Part shown: positions 9,920 to 18,639 of the stretch, piece by piece
Position numbering within the stretch: the first letter of the stretch is position 1
How the letters are laid out: the number at the start of each line of letters is the position of its first letter
Origin: Kribbella flavida DSM 17836
GTDB lineage: Bacteria; Actinomycetota; Actinomycetes; Propionibacteriales; Kribbellaceae
DNA length: 64,000 bases
Assembly (NCBI RefSeq): GCF_000024345.1
Contig: NC_013729.1
Span: forward strand, 1 to 64,000
Direction: 5' to 3'
Notes under the pieces: model-generated
The model's input: the letters and a program-made list of their open reading frames with translations, nothing else
The model's database searches: none
What the model was told of the DNA's origin: nothing
Translations under genes and position numbers: made by a program

Positions 9920-10259
9920 GGCCCCGATCCTAAGCGCCACCGGGTGCGGCCGGCCCGGCCGGCGACGTCTCGGAATCCAGACGGTCAGGGGTGGTCCGGT
10001 CAGAAGCCACTGAGTGCCCGTGAGCGCTTTCCGAGCCCCCTCCCGCGAGAGGGGACATGGCGACGAGGGAGAAAAGACGCCCTGACCCGAGTTTCGGCCG
10101 CCGCATGGCAGGTTCTGCTTCGCTCGACGGGTAGACTGAGAGGGTTGAGAGCGCCGCACCTCCGGTTTCGGCTCAGGATCCTCCTGGCCGACGCCCCGAG
10201 GGGCGGCGTCCACTGTGCATCGATGCCCCGTTCGCGGGGTCCGAGGAGGACAACAGCCG
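9920..10259. promoter_or_regulatory. Divergent region and structured gyrB leader
   Basis: This 340-bp non-coding interval separates the minus-strand envelope operon from gyrB. A TAGACT hexamer (10132-10137) is a possible gyrB -10 element. The presumed leader can fold into two hairpins: GACGCC pairing GGCGTC (10190-10210) and CCCCG-ttcg-CGGGG (10226-10239), a stable UUCG tetraloop placed just before the GAGGAGGA ribosome site (10243-10250). A CCCCTC/GAGGGG repeat lies at 10037-10054. gyrB leaders are often supercoiling-sensitive; that these hairpins regulate is inference. Confidence 0.5.
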
Positions 10260-12296
10260 GTGACCGACGAGCCGACCGAGACCGACGCCATCCCGTCCGC
10301 CGACGACACCGGCACCGAAGTACCGCTCAGCGTGATCCCCTCCAGTGTGGTGGAGAAGGAGTACGACGCCAGCGCCATCCAGGTCCTCGAGGGCCTCGAC
10401 GCGGTCCGCAAGCGACCGGGCATGTACATCGGGTCCACCGGTGAGCGGGGTCTGCACCACCTGGTCTACGAGGTCGTCGACAACGCGGTGGACGAGGCGC
10501 TGGCCGGCTACTGCGACAAGATCGTGGTCACCCTGCTGGCCGACGGCGGCGTCCGCGTCGTCGACAACGGCCGCGGCATCCCGGTCGACATCGTCGAGTC
10601 CGAGGGCAAGCCGGCCGTCACCGTCGTGCTGACCGTGCTGCACGCCGGCGGCAAGTTCGGCGGCGGCGGGTACAAGGTCTCCGGCGGTCTGCACGGCGTC
10701 GGCGTCTCCGTGGTGAACGCGCTGTCCAGCCGGCTCCAGGTCGACGTCCGCAAGAACGGCAAGGCCTACACCCAGTCCTTCACCGTCGGTGTCCCGGACG
10801 CGGACCTGGCCGAGGTCGGCACGTCCGACAGCAACGGCACCACGATCACCTTCTGGCCGAGCCCGGACGTCTTCGAGACCACGACGTACTCGTACGAGAC
10901 GCTGTCCACCCGCTTCCGCGAGTACGCGTTCCTCAACAAGGGCCTCGAGCTGGTGATCCGCGACGAGCGCCCGGACCACACCCCCGAGGGGGTCCCGGTC
11001 GAGCAGTCGTTCAAGTACGACGACGGCCTGGTCGACTACGTGAAGTACCTGACCGGCATCCGCGAGACCGTGCACAGCAACGTGATCGCGTTCGAGGCCG
11101 CGCAGGCCGACGACTCGCTCAGCCTCGAGGTCGCGATGCAGTGGAGCGGCTCGTTCCAGGAGTCGGTGCACACCTTCGCGAACACGATCAACACCCACGA
11201 GGGCGGCACCCACGAAGAGGGCTTCCGGGCCGCGCTCACCTCGCTGGTCAACTCGTTCGGCGAGGACCAGGGCATGATCAAGAAGAAGGAGGACAGGCTC
11301 ACCGGCGACGACGTCCGGGAGGGCCTGACCGCGATCATCTCGGTCAAGCTGGGCAACCCGCAGTTCGAGGGCCAGACCAAGACCAAGCTCGGCAACACCG
11401 AGGTCAAGGGCTTCGTCCAGCGGGTGGTGAACGACCGGCTCGGCGCCTGGTTCGAGCAGAACCCGGCCGAGGGCCGCGAGATCATCCGCAAGGCCACCGC
11501 GGCCGCGAGCGCCCGGATCGCCGCCCGCAAGGCACGCGACCTGGCCCGCAACCGCAAGGGCCTGCTGGGCGGTGGCGGGCTGCCGGGCAAGCTGTCCGAC
11601 TGCCAGTCGACCAACCCGGAGGAGTGCGAGGTCTACATCGTCGAGGGTGACTCGGCCGGTGGCTCCGCGAAGGGCGGGCGCGACCCGAAGTTCCAGGCGA
11701 TCCTGCCGATCCGGGGCAAGATCCTGAACGTCGAGAAGGCCCGGATCGACAAGGTCCTGCAGAACAACGAGGTGCAGGCGATCATCTCCGCGCTCGGCAC
11801 CGGCATTCACGAGGACTTCGACGAGGAGAAGCTGCGGTACCACAAGATCGTGATCATGGCCGACGCCGACGTCGACGGCCAGCACATCCGGACCCTGCTG
11901 CTCACCCTGCTGTTCCGCTTCATGCGGCCGCTGATCGAGCGCGGTCACGTGTACGCCGCGCAGCCGCCGCTGTACAAGATCCGCTGGAGCAACTCGGCGC
12001 ACGAGCTCGCCTACACCGAGCGGGAGAAGGACGGCCTGCTGGCGGCCGGCTTCGAGGCGGGCAAGAAGCTGCCCAAGGAGAACGCCACCCAGCGGTACAA
12101 GGGTCTGGGCGAGATGAACCCGCAGGAGCTGTGGGAGACCACGATGGACCCGGCCAACCGGGTGCTGCTGCAGATCACCCTGGACGACGCCGCCCGCGCG
12201 GACGAGACGTTCGCGACGCTGATGGGCGACGACATCGAGGCGCGCCGGAACTTCATCCAGCGCAACGCCAAGGATGTCCGGTTCCTCGACATCTGA
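10260..12296 (+). CDS. gyrB: DNA gyrase subunit B
   Basis: GyrB is the ATPase subunit of gyrase, which introduces negative supercoils with GyrA. The 678-residue protein shows the GHKL ATP site ([20 protein letters not shown], the GGGKF-type loop and [13 protein letters not shown]). It also has the TOPRIM metal site [14 protein letters not shown] with the later DADVDGQH motif, and the C-terminal RYKGLGEMN. The GTG at 10260 follows GAGGAGGA at 9 bp. There is no intein or insertion. It is followed by gyrA after a 103-bp gap containing hairpins. Confidence 0.98.
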   Translation: MTDEPTETDAIPSADDTGTEVPLSVIPSSVVEKEYDASAIQVLEGLDAVRKRPGMYIGSTGERGLHHLVYEVVDNAVDEALAGYCDKIVVTLLADGGVRVVDNGRGIPVDIVESEGKPAVTVVLTVLHAGGKFGGGGYKVSGGLHGVGVSVVNALSSRLQVDVRKNGKAYTQSFTVGVPDADLAEVGTSDSNGTTITFWPSPDVFETTTYSYETLSTRFREYAFLNKGLELVIRDERPDHTPEGVPVEQSFKYDDGLVDYVKYLTGIRETVHSNVIAFEAAQADDSLSLEVAMQWSGSFQESVHTFANTINTHEGGTHEEGFRAALTSLVNSFGEDQGMIKKKEDRLTGDDVREGLTAIISVKLGNPQFEGQTKTKLGNTEVKGFVQRVVNDRLGAWFEQNPAEGREIIRKATAAASARIAARKARDLARNRKGLLGGGGLPGKLSDCQSTNPEECEVYIVEGDSAGGSAKGGRDPKFQAILPIRGKILNVEKARIDKVLQNNEVQAIISALGTGIHEDFDEEKLRYHKIVIMADADVDGQHIRTLLLTLLFRFMRPLIERGHVYAAQPPLYKIRWSNSAHELAYTEREKDGLLAAGFEAGKKLPKENATQRYKGLGEMNPQELWETTMDPANRVLLQITLDDAARADETFATLMGDDIEARRNFIQRNAKDVRFLDI

Positions 12297-12302
12297 CGCC
12301 GC

Positions 12303-12352
12303 CGGACCTCCGGATCACCGCCGGAGGTCCGCGCCCGGCCCGTCGCCGGGCC
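12303..12352 (+). terminator. Paired hairpins between gyrB and gyrA
   Basis: Two GC-rich hairpins fill the gap. CGGACCTCCGG (12303-12313) pairs with CCGGAGGTCCG (12321-12331) around a 7-nt loop, and GGCCCG (12337-12342) pairs with CGGGCC (12347-12352). No U-tract follows, so this may be partial termination or an mRNA-processing/stability element that sets the gyrB:gyrA ratio rather than a full terminator. Confidence 0.5.
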
Positions 12353-12399
12353 ACCCCCCGCAGCCGCCACGACCGACGTACTGACACGAACGGGACGAG

Positions 12400-15123
12400 A
12401 TGACCGAGACCCCCATTTCTCCGGGACACGACCGGATCGAGCCGCTCGATCTGCAGACGGAGATGCAGCAGTCGTACCTGGACTACGCGATGGCCGTCAT
12501 CGTCGGCCGGGCGCTGCCCGAGGTCCGCGACGGGCTGAAGCCGGTGCACCGGCGGATCCTCTACGCGATGTACGACGGCGGCTACCGCCCGGACCGCGGC
12601 TTCTCCAAGTGCTCCCGCATCGTCGGTGACGTGATGGGTCAGTACCACCCGCACGGCGACTCCGCGATCTACGACACCCTGGTCCGGCTGGCCCAGCCGT
12701 GGGTGATGCGCGCGCCGATGATCCAGAGCCAGGGCAACTTCGGCTCGCCGGGCAACGACCCGGCCGCGGCGATGCGGTACACCGAGTGCCGGCTCGCCCC
12801 GCTGGCGATGGAGATGGTGCGCGACATCGACCAGGAGACGGTCGACTTCCGCCCCAACTACGACGGCCGCTCGCAGGAGCCGGTGATCCTGCCCAGCCGG
12901 TTCCCGAACCTGCTGGTGAACGGCTCGGCCGGCATCGCGGTCGGCATGGCGACCCAGATCCCGCCGCACAACCTGCGCGAGGTCGCCGCCGCCGCGAACT
13001 GGTGCCTGGAGAACCCCGACGCCAGCCAGGAAGAGGTGCTGGCGGCGTGCATGGAGCACATCAAGGGCCCCGACTTCCCGAACGGCGCCCTGATCGTCGG
13101 CTACAAGGGCATCGACGACGCCTACCGCACCGGTCGTGGCTCGGTCACGATGCGCGCGGTGGTGGACATCGAGGAGGACGCCAAGGGCCGGACCAGCCTG
13201 GTCGTCAGCGAACTGCCGTACATGGTCAACCCGGACAACCTGGCGCAGAAGATCGCCGAGCTGGTGAACACCGGCAAGATGACCGGGATCGCCGACATCC
13301 GCGACGACACCTCGTCGCGGACCGGCCAGCGGCTGGTGATCGTGCTGAAGCGCGACGCGCAGCCGCGGGTGGTGCTGAACAACCTCTACAAGCACACCCA
13401 GCTGCAGGACACCTTCGGCTGCAACATGCTCGCGCTGGTCGACGGCGTACCGCGCACGCTCAGCCTGGACCTGTTCATCACGCACTGGATCGACCACCAG
13501 ATCGAGGTCATCCAGCGCCGGACCCGCTACCGGCTGCGCGAGGCGGAGAAGAACGCGCACGTCTTCCGCGGCTACGTGAAGGCGCTGGACGCGCTCGACG
13601 AGGTGATCGCGCTGATCCGGCGCAGCCCGGACGTGGACGAGGCACGCCAGGGCCTGATCAGCCTGCTGGACATCGACGAGATCCAGGCCCAGGCGATCCT
13701 GGACATGCAGCTGCGCCGGCTGGCCGCCCTGGAGCGGCAGAAGATCATCGACCGGCTGAACGAGCTCGAGGCCGTCATCGCCGATCTCGAGGACATCCTG
13801 GCCGACCCGGTCCGGCAGCGGCACATCGTGCGCGACGAGCTGGCCGAGATCGTCGACAAGTTCGGCGACGACCGGCGGACCACGATCATCGCCGCCGACG
13901 GCGACCTGTCCGTGCAGGACCTGGTGCCGGACGAGGACGTCGTCGTGACGATCACCCGCGGCGGCTACGCGAAGCGGACCAAGACCGACCTGTACCGCGT
14001 GCAGAACCGCGGCGGCAAGGGGGTCCGCGGCGCGACCATGCGGGCCGAGGACGAGATCGGCCACTTCTTCGCCACCACCAACCACCACTGGATGCTGTTC
14101 TTCACCACCAAGGGCCGGGTCTACCGGGCCAAGGTGTGGCAGCTGCCGGAGTCGGCGCGCGACGCCAAGGGCTCGCACGTGGCCGGCCTGCTCTCGTTCC
14201 AGCCGGACGAGGAGATCGCCCAGGTGCTGACCCTGCGCGACTACGACCAGGCGGACTACCTGGTGCTGGCGACCAAGAAGGGCCTGGTCAAGAAGACGCC
14301 GCTGCGCGACTACGACTCGGCGCGGCAGAGCGGCATCATCGCGGTCAACTTCCGCGAGGCCGACGACGAGCTGATCGGGGCCGACCTGGCCAGCGCCGAG
14401 GACGACCTGCTGCTGGTCTCCAAGAAGGGCCAGTCGATCCGCTTCACCGCGAACGACGAGCAGCTGCGGCCGATGGGCCGTGCGACCTCCGGCGTCACCG
14501 GGATGAAGTTCCGGGCCGGCGACGAGCTGCTCTCGATGTCGGTGATCCGGGCCGGGTCCGAGGAGGACACGCAGTTCGTCTTCACCGTCACCGACGCCGG
14601 CTACGCCAAGCGCAGCCGGGTCTCGGAGTACCGGCAGCAGGGCCGCGGCGGTCTGGGCATCAAGGCGGTCAAGCTGAACGACGAGCGGGGTTCGCTGGTC
14701 GGCGCGCTGATCGTGGTGGACTCCGACCAGGTGCTGGCGATCAAGACCAGCGGCCAGGTCGTGCGCAGCCGGGTGGACAGCGTGCCGGTCAAGGGCCGCG
14801 ACACGATGGGGGTCCGATTCGCCGGTGTCGGCGCGTCCGACGCGGTGGTCGCGATCGCCCGCAACACCGATCTGACCGTGGCCGACGAGCTGGACGCGGC
14901 GGCCGGGACCGACGCGCTGGTCGTCGACGGGGTGGTGCAGGACGAGGCCGGCTCGCTCGACGGTGTGGTGGTCGACAGCGGTGAGGTCGACGGTGCCCAG
15001 GATGTGGACGGATCGACAACCGAACCGGCCCCTGAGAGCGTCCAGAATGATGACCAGCATTCGACTGACGTCGAGGGCCCGGCTACCGTCGAAGACGACG
15101 ACGCCGGCCAGAAGGGCATCTGA
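12400..15123 (+). CDS. gyrA: DNA gyrase subunit A
   Basis: GyrA is the DNA breakage-reunion subunit. The 907-residue protein has the winged-helix domain with [11 protein letters not shown] (Ser88 and Asp92 correspond to E. coli Ser83 and Asp87, both fluoroquinolone-sensitive residues). The catalytic tyrosine is Tyr127 in AMRYTECRL. The C-terminal wrapping domain carries a GyrA box reading QNRGGKG, one residue off the usual QRRGGKG. The last 70 residues are an acidic tail. The ATG follows GGGACGAG closely. The stop overlaps the next start by one base. Confidence 0.98.
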   Translation: MTETPISPGHDRIEPLDLQTEMQQSYLDYAMAVIVGRALPEVRDGLKPVHRRILYAMYDGGYRPDRGFSKCSRIVGDVMGQYHPHGDSAIYDTLVRLAQPWVMRAPMIQSQGNFGSPGNDPAAAMRYTECRLAPLAMEMVRDIDQETVDFRPNYDGRSQEPVILPSRFPNLLVNGSAGIAVGMATQIPPHNLREVAAAANWCLENPDASQEEVLAACMEHIKGPDFPNGALIVGYKGIDDAYRTGRGSVTMRAVVDIEEDAKGRTSLVVSELPYMVNPDNLAQKIAELVNTGKMTGIADIRDDTSSRTGQRLVIVLKRDAQPRVVLNNLYKHTQLQDTFGCNMLALVDGVPRTLSLDLFITHWIDHQIEVIQRRTRYRLREAEKNAHVFRGYVKALDALDEVIALIRRSPDVDEARQGLISLLDIDEIQAQAILDMQLRRLAALERQKIIDRLNELEAVIADLEDILADPVRQRHIVRDELAEIVDKFGDDRRTTIIAADGDLSVQDLVPDEDVVVTITRGGYAKRTKTDLYRVQNRGGKGVRGATMRAEDEIGHFFATTNHHWMLFFTTKGRVYRAKVWQLPESARDAKGSHVAGLLSFQPDEEIAQVLTLRDYDQADYLVLATKKGLVKKTPLRDYDSARQSGIIAVNFREADDELIGADLASAEDDLLLVSKKGQSIRFTANDEQLRPMGRATSGVTGMKFRAGDELLSMSVIRAGSEEDTQFVFTVTDAGYAKRSRVSEYRQQGRGGLGIKAVKLNDERGSLVGALIVVDSDQVLAIKTSGQVVRSRVDSVPVKGRDTMGVRFAGVGASDAVVAIARNTDLTVADELDAAAGTDALVVDGVVQDEAGSLDGVVVDSGEVDGAQDVDGSTTEPAPESVQNDDQHSTDVEGPATVEDDDAGQKGI

Positions 15124-16067
15124 TGACCAACCGCGCGAGGCCGAACTGGCCTGATGGGACGGGCAGCGCCAAGTCCCCGCGGCCGCCGCAGGGCGGCAAC
15201 GGGAAGGCACCTGCCACCCCACCGGCCACACCGGCCTCCAACGGTCGTGCCAACGGCTCCCCACCGCGACCCGGTACGCCGGGCGGCCAGCAGCCGGCCG
15301 ATCGGCGCCCGTCCCAGCAGCGCCCGGCCGCGGCCGGACAGGCCGCCGCGCCGGCTTCGGTGAAGGGCAAGCCGGCCCGGCCGCCGCAGCAGCCGCCGGT
15401 CCGTCCCGCGACCCAGACTCCGGTGGCGCCGAGTACGCCCGGCCGGCCGGAGCCCCGACCGGCGGCTCCCAGCGCGCCTGGTGCTGTCGGGGCGGTCGGT
15501 GCGAGCGCCGCCACCCCGGAGTACGGGCAGACCGCCAAGGTGAGCACGCCGGCGGGCAAGCAGGGCGAGAGCTTCGGCGACAAGATGAACGCGGCCAAGC
15601 AGGCGGTGCTGGAGAAGGCCGCCGCGGTCAAGGATGCGGCCGCCGACAAGGCCCGGCCGGTGGACACCCCCGAGCCGGCCCCGCGCGCCCGCGGCCAGGT
15701 CCGCAAGGCGCGGCTGCGGTTGTCCCGGATCGATCCGTGGTCGGTGATGAAGACGGCGTTCCTGCTGTCGATCGCGTTCGGCATCGTCACCTGGGTCGCG
15801 GTGTTCATCGTGTGGTCGGCGATCGGTGCGGCCGGCGTGTTCGAGAACATCAACAACACGGTGTCCGAGGTGCTCGGCACCCCGACGGCCGAGCCGTTCC
15901 GGATCGAGAACTACATCAACACCGGCAAGGTGATGGGGTTCACCACCCTGCTGGCCTGCGCGGACGTGCTGATCATCACCGCACTGGCGACGCTCGGCTC
16001 GTTCCTCTACAACGTCGCCGCCACGCTGCTCGGCGGCCTCGAAGTGACGCTGGCGTCGGAGGACTGA
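15123..16067 (+). CDS. DUF3566 domain membrane protein
   Basis: The 314-residue protein has a long disordered Pro/Ala/Gly/Gln-rich N-terminal region (about residues 1-190) and a C-terminal DUF3566 domain. That domain has two membrane segments (about residues 213-240, AFLLSIAFGIVTWVAVFIVW, and 270-300), joined by a loop ending in a VMGFTTLLACADVLIITALAT stretch cut here to its sense. DUF3566 genes lie directly after gyrA across actinobacteria, as with mycobacterial Rv0007, and the function is unsettled, with cell-envelope or division roles suggested. Its ATG overlaps the gyrA TGA by one base, so it is co-translated. Confidence 0.85.
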   Translation: MTNRARPNWPDGTGSAKSPRPPQGGNGKAPATPPATPASNGRANGSPPRPGTPGGQQPADRRPSQQRPAAAGQAAAPASVKGKPARPPQQPPVRPATQTPVAPSTPGRPEPRPAAPSAPGAVGAVGASAATPEYGQTAKVSTPAGKQGESFGDKMNAAKQAVLEKAAAVKDAAADKARPVDTPEPAPRARGQVRKARLRLSRIDPWSVMKTAFLLSIAFGIVTWVAVFIVWSAIGAAGVFENINNTVSEVLGTPTAEPFRIENYINTGKVMGFTTLLACADVLIITALATLGSFLYNVAATLLGGLEVTLASED

Positions 16068-16093
16068 ACGCCGCCGGCACCGTGACGACCAGC

Positions 16094-16124
16094 TCCGGCC
16101 GGGCCCGTTGAAGGCCCGGCCGGA
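16094..16124 (+). terminator. Rho-independent-type hairpin after the gyr operon
   Basis: TCCGGCCGGGCC (16094-16105) pairs perfectly with GGCCCGGCCGGA (16113-16124) around a 7-nt loop. It lies 27 bp after the DUF3566 stop and before tRNA-Ile. The U-tract is poor, as is usual in high-GC actinobacteria. Confidence 0.7.
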
Positions 16125-16185
16125 ACCGGTTTGGGAGACAGGGCCCGGATGCGGTAATCTCTCCCGGGTTCGACCCCGTAAGTGC

Positions 16186-16259
16186 GGGCCTATAGCTCAG
16201 ACGGTTAGAGCGCTGCCCTGATAAGGCAGAGGTCACTGGTTCAAGTCCAGTTAGGCCCA
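16186..16259 (+). tRNA. tRNA-Ile (GAT anticodon)
   Basis: A complete 74-nt cloverleaf: acceptor GGGCCTA with TAGGCCC, D stem GCTC/GAGC, anticodon stem CTGCC/GGCAG around loop CTGATAA (anticodon GAT), T arm ACTGG-TTCAAGT-CCAGT and discriminator A. CCA is not encoded (CCC follows). tRNA-Ile next to tRNA-Ala after gyrA is a common actinobacterial arrangement. Confidence 0.97.
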
Positions 16260-16297
16260 CCCCACACCCCTGATCGACGTCGATCCAAGGAGTCCCG

Positions 16298-16429
16298 GTG
16301 CTGAAGAAGTTCCTGCTGGTACTGCTGGCGAGCGTCGGTGGATACTTCGTCTACAAGAAGACCCAGCAGTCCCGCGCCGAGCAGGACCTCTGGGCCGAGG
16401 CCGTCGACCCGGTCACCCCGGGCCGCTGA
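16298..16429 (+). CDS. DLW39-type small protein
   Basis: A 43-residue reading frame with GTG start and excellent ribosome site AAGGAG (16287-16292) 5 bp upstream. It reads as a hydrophobic N-terminal segment VLKKFLLVLLASVGGYFVY, a basic KK pair and a short acidic tail containing the tripeptide DLW. Small proteins with a C-terminal DLW motif of about this size are known between the tRNA genes after gyrA in actinobacteria (DLW-39 family, from memory). It is probably membrane-associated; function unknown. It lies between tRNA-Ile and tRNA-Ala. Confidence 0.8.
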   Translation: MLKKFLLVLLASVGGYFVYKKTQQSRAEQDLWAEAVDPVTPGR

Positions 16430-16442
16430 CCACCTCCCCCAC

Positions 16443-16518
16443 GGGGGCGTAGCTCAACTGGCAGAGCACTGCCTTTGCAAGGCAGGGGTTAGGGGTTCGA
16501 GTCCCCTCGTCTCCACCA
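16443..16518 (+). tRNA. tRNA-Ala (TGC anticodon), integration target
   Basis: Complete cloverleaf with encoded CCA (16516-16518): acceptor GGGGGCG pairing CGTCTCC (two G-U pairs), D stem GCTC/GAGC, anticodon stem CTGCC/GGCAG around TTTGCAA (anticodon TGC), T arm AGGGG/CCCCT and discriminator A. Its 3' half (16471-16517) is repeated downstream at 17427-17473, showing that this gene served as an attachment site for an integrative element. Confidence 0.97.
16471..16517 (+). repeat. att direct repeat, left copy (inside tRNA-Ala)
   Basis: 47 bp from the anticodon stem to the second C of the CCA end recur 956 bp downstream with a single mismatch (A at 16480, C at 17436). Tyrosine recombinases of actinobacterial integrative elements commonly use such 3' tRNA identity blocks as attB/attP, and the left copy keeps the tRNA functional. 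Confidence 0.85.
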
Positions 16519-16737
16519 CAACGTTTCCCCAGGTCAGAGCCATGGCGGCTGACTTCCACGCCAGCAACCCGGCCAGCAATCTCGAGTCGCGTGCCCTCCG
16601 CGTGCCCCATCCGCTCCCGCAGGCCGGCCCCGTCGTCGGCCGCGAACTGGTTGCCGGTGTGTCGCAGGTCGTGGGGATGGGGCAGGTGTGGAGATCGAGC
16701 TGACCGGACACATCGCGATCTGGCTATCCTCTCCGAG
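16519..16737 (-). pseudogene. Tyrosine-recombinase (integrase) C-terminal remnant
   Basis: Read on the minus strand, 16671-16673 downwards gives HDLRHTGNQ, the HxLRH box of phage-type tyrosine recombinases, followed about 15 residues later by RMGHA, the second catalytic-histidine motif. The spacing is slightly shortened, the expected catalytic Tyr segment is not recognisable, and no N-terminal or core-binding part exists. It therefore looks like a decayed 3' fragment of an integrase, oriented towards the tRNA as in tRNA-integrating elements. It lies between the duplicated att repeats, which supports the reading. Confidence 0.65.
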
Positions 16738-17301
16738 GTGACGCCCATCGAGTGGCCGGTACGCACCGAACGTCTGTCTCTACGCGGCTACACGCGAGAC
16801 GATCTAGCCGCCTTGTGGGCCTACGAACAGCTCCCCCAGGTCCAGCACTGGCTCGGCTGGGCACCGCGCACGCGCGACGAACTCCGCGACGCGATGGAGG
16901 ATAAGTCGAGCAACACGACGCACGTCATGGTTCGTCTTGCCTCCACGGTCATTGGTCACGTCATGGTCATGCCGCGCGACAGTTGGGCGCAGACGGACGT
17001 CGCGATCCGCGCCGAAGGCTTGGAGGCCGAACTCGGATGGATGTTCGACCCGACATACGGAGGACAGGGCTACGCCACCGAAGCCGTCAGAGCCACCATC
17101 GAACTGTGCTTCGACCAGCTCAAGCTGCGGCGGGTTCACGCCGGATGCTTCGCCGATAACACCGCGTCGTGGCGTCTCATGGAACGCCTTGGTCTGCGCC
17201 GTGAAGAACACAGCCGTTCCACTGCGCTGCACCGCGATGGCACTTGGCACGACGGCTTCACCTACGCATTGCTCCGCGAAGAGTGGCTCACGAGCCCCTG
17301 A
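16738..17301 (+). CDS. GNAT-family N-acetyltransferase (RimJ/RimL-like)
   Basis: The 187-residue protein fits Acetyltransf_3/GNAT: an N-terminal TERLSLRGYTRDDLAAL, a beta strand with AELGWMFDPTYGGQGYATEA, which is the acetyl-CoA loop (GQGYATEA), and a C-terminal NTASWRLMERLGLRREE. Related enzymes acetylate ribosomal protein N-termini, antibiotics or small amines; the substrate cannot be predicted. The GTG at 16738 is the first start after non-coding sequence; no strong ribosome site is seen. It sits inside the att-flanked island, so it is probably cargo, with visibly looser codon use than the core genes. Confidence 0.88.
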   Translation: MTPIEWPVRTERLSLRGYTRDDLAALWAYEQLPQVQHWLGWAPRTRDELRDAMEDKSSNTTHVMVRLASTVIGHVMVMPRDSWAQTDVAIRAEGLEAELGWMFDPTYGGQGYATEAVRATIELCFDQLKLRRVHAGCFADNTASWRLMERLGLRREEHSRSTALHRDGTWHDGFTYALLREEWLTSP

Positions 17302-17690
17302 CCCGGTCAGCACATCGCGTGCCCTAACGAGAACGTGCCAGCGGGCTCAACCGGTCACTCATCGGCGCAGCCGGTCGAGCCCACGCTTGACGGCCCACCG
17401 CTCAGATCAGCGGGAGCGCCACAACCGCCTTTGCACGGCAGGGGTTAGGGGTTCGAGTCCCCTCGTCTCCACCGCAGCACTCCTGCAGGTCAGCGCCTCG
17501 ATCTGGGCTTGCGCTCCTACCAGCCCGCAGCACGCGATCATCTGCACTGATCCCGCGCTCCTTCTTCGATCGCCCGCTCCACACCGACCCGCTGTAGCGG
17601 GTGTAACCGGTCGACCGGGACTGTGCTCAGCGCTCTCGTCGTCACCACCGCACCGTTCGCCTGACTGCTGCTTGGTCCCCCAGGCCCGGG
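17302..17690. other. Non-coding right part of the island
   Basis: No gene is supported here. It contains the right att copy (17427-17473) preceded by a D-arm-like GCTC...GAGC (17400-17417), so the right junction may be a decayed tRNA-Ala copy rather than only a 3' tail. The acceptor 5' strand is missing and there is a 6-nt excess before the anticodon stem, so it is not a working tRNA. The 200 bp after it show nothing recognisable. Confidence 0.55.
17427..17473 (+). repeat. att direct repeat, right copy
   Basis: This copy matches 16471-16517 at 46 of 47 positions, from GCCTTTGCA to CCCCTCGTCTCCACC. It marks the distal junction of an element inserted in tRNA-Ala; the enclosed DNA is now only 909 bp, so most of the element has been lost. 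Confidence 0.85.
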
Positions 17691-17957
17691 TCAGGGCTGG
17701 ATTTCGGGGGCGTAGAACTGTGGGAGTGGTTCGGGGCCGTCGTACAGCTGGCAGGGGCAGGAGAGGAAGACCTGGACGCCGTTGACGGATTGCTTGTTGT
17801 CGGCCTGGCAGGGGCCTTTGCCGTCGAGGTGCTGGCCGCGGGGGTGATGGCAGGAGCAGACGGCTGCTCCGGTGAGCGGTTCCGGGCGTCGGCTGCGGCG
17901 TCCGGCGAGGTAACCGGTCACCAGGCCGACGAGCAGGATGGCTGCTCCCTCGATCAT
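17691..17957 (-). CDS. Small single-span membrane protein with cysteine pairs
   Basis: The 88-residue protein has an N-terminal membrane segment (about residues 4-19, GAAILLVGLVTGYLAG) followed by RRSRRP and a short soluble part with five to six Cys/His residues (VCSCHHPRGQH, GPC, SCPCQLYD) that could bind a metal. No family was recognised. It lies just outside the right att repeat and is transcribed towards it, divergent from the frameshifted gene at 18047. Confidence 0.6.
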   Translation of the reverse strand: MIEGAAILLVGLVTGYLAGRRSRRPEPLTGAAVCSCHHPRGQHLDGKGPCQADNKQSVNGVQVFLSCPCQLYDGPEPLPQFYAPEIQP

Positions 17958-18046
17958 GTTGCCGCTCCCATCTCCGGAGTACTGGGGCTCTGGGCACTCG
18001 CCACCGATTCTCCCCCGGTGTGGTGTCAGGGGCCAGAATCTGCTGC

Positions 18047-18491
18047 ATGACTGCGCCGACCTACGTGAGGTACCAGAGCCCCGTTCCGGATCGCCGGGGG
18101 CGCCGGATCGGGAATCTTCGGGCTGGTGAACATGCTCGGCCAGCGGGGGCTGCTGACCGTGGACGAGGAGCGCTTCCGCCGGACGACCAATGCCTGGTAC
18201 GACGCGACGTACGTGAACCCGGCGAGCGTCGATCCCGGCGTCTACGACCCGGACGTCAATCCGCTGGCGGCATCCTGGTTCGCTGCGACGGCCGAGTTTC
18301 TGCTGGAGCCGATCCCCGGCTACCTAGCCATCCTTGCCGCGCACAACGTGCCTTGCGAGCGCTACACCTCGTCAGACCCTGGCCGGATCGTCTACCAGGA
18401 TCCCCATCAGGTCGTCGTGGTCCCGTACGCATCGGACGTGCCTGGCCGGGCGACGGCGAGCCTGTGGATGCCGCCAGTGCCGGGGAGCTGA
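18047..18491 (+). pseudogene. Conserved hypothetical protein, interrupted by a one-base frameshift
   Basis: From ATG 18047 the frame reads MTAPTYVRYQSPVPDRRGRR and then loses sense. Dropping one A at 18113/18114 (GGGAATC to GGGATC) joins it to IFGLVNMLGQRGLLTVDEE and on to the stop at 18491, giving a continuous 147-residue protein. The joined text resembles a widespread actinobacterial hypothetical family beginning RYQSPVPNRRG, from memory, which supports one gene. A shorter GTG start at 18126 is possible if the upstream part is ignored. Either a real pseudogene or an assembly error. Confidence 0.65.
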
Positions 18492-18639
18492 CTGCACTGT
18501 GAGTCGGACATGGACCAGGGATGGCCGAAAGTCGCGCCGGCGGCTAGGTGTGATGTCCAGGGAGCTTGGCTGGGGGTCACCATCCAGCCCCAGCTCCACG
18601 CGACGAACCCGGCGATCGCGCGGAGCGGGCGAGCAAGCG

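Noticed and set aside
12253..15264. 1003-residue minus-strand frame over gyrA
   Set aside because: Antisense shadow of GC-rich codons; no motif and opposite a certain gene.
16454..16711. Minus-strand frame containing ETRGLEPLTPALQRQ
   Set aside because: Translation of antisense tRNA-Ala, not a gene.
16413..16766. Minus-strand frame containing GDEGTRTPNPCLAKAV
   Set aside because: The GTRTPNP part is the reverse complement of the tRNA-Ala 3' half, a common false gene; only the HDLRHT part outside the tRNA is taken as an integrase relic.
17400..17473. Second complete tRNA-Ala
   Set aside because: The acceptor 5' strand is absent and 6 extra bases interrupt the D/anticodon junction, so it cannot fold as a working tRNA.
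17402..17584. Minus-strand frame ending TRTPNPCRAKAVVALPLI
   Set aside because: Same antisense tRNA artefact over the right att copy.
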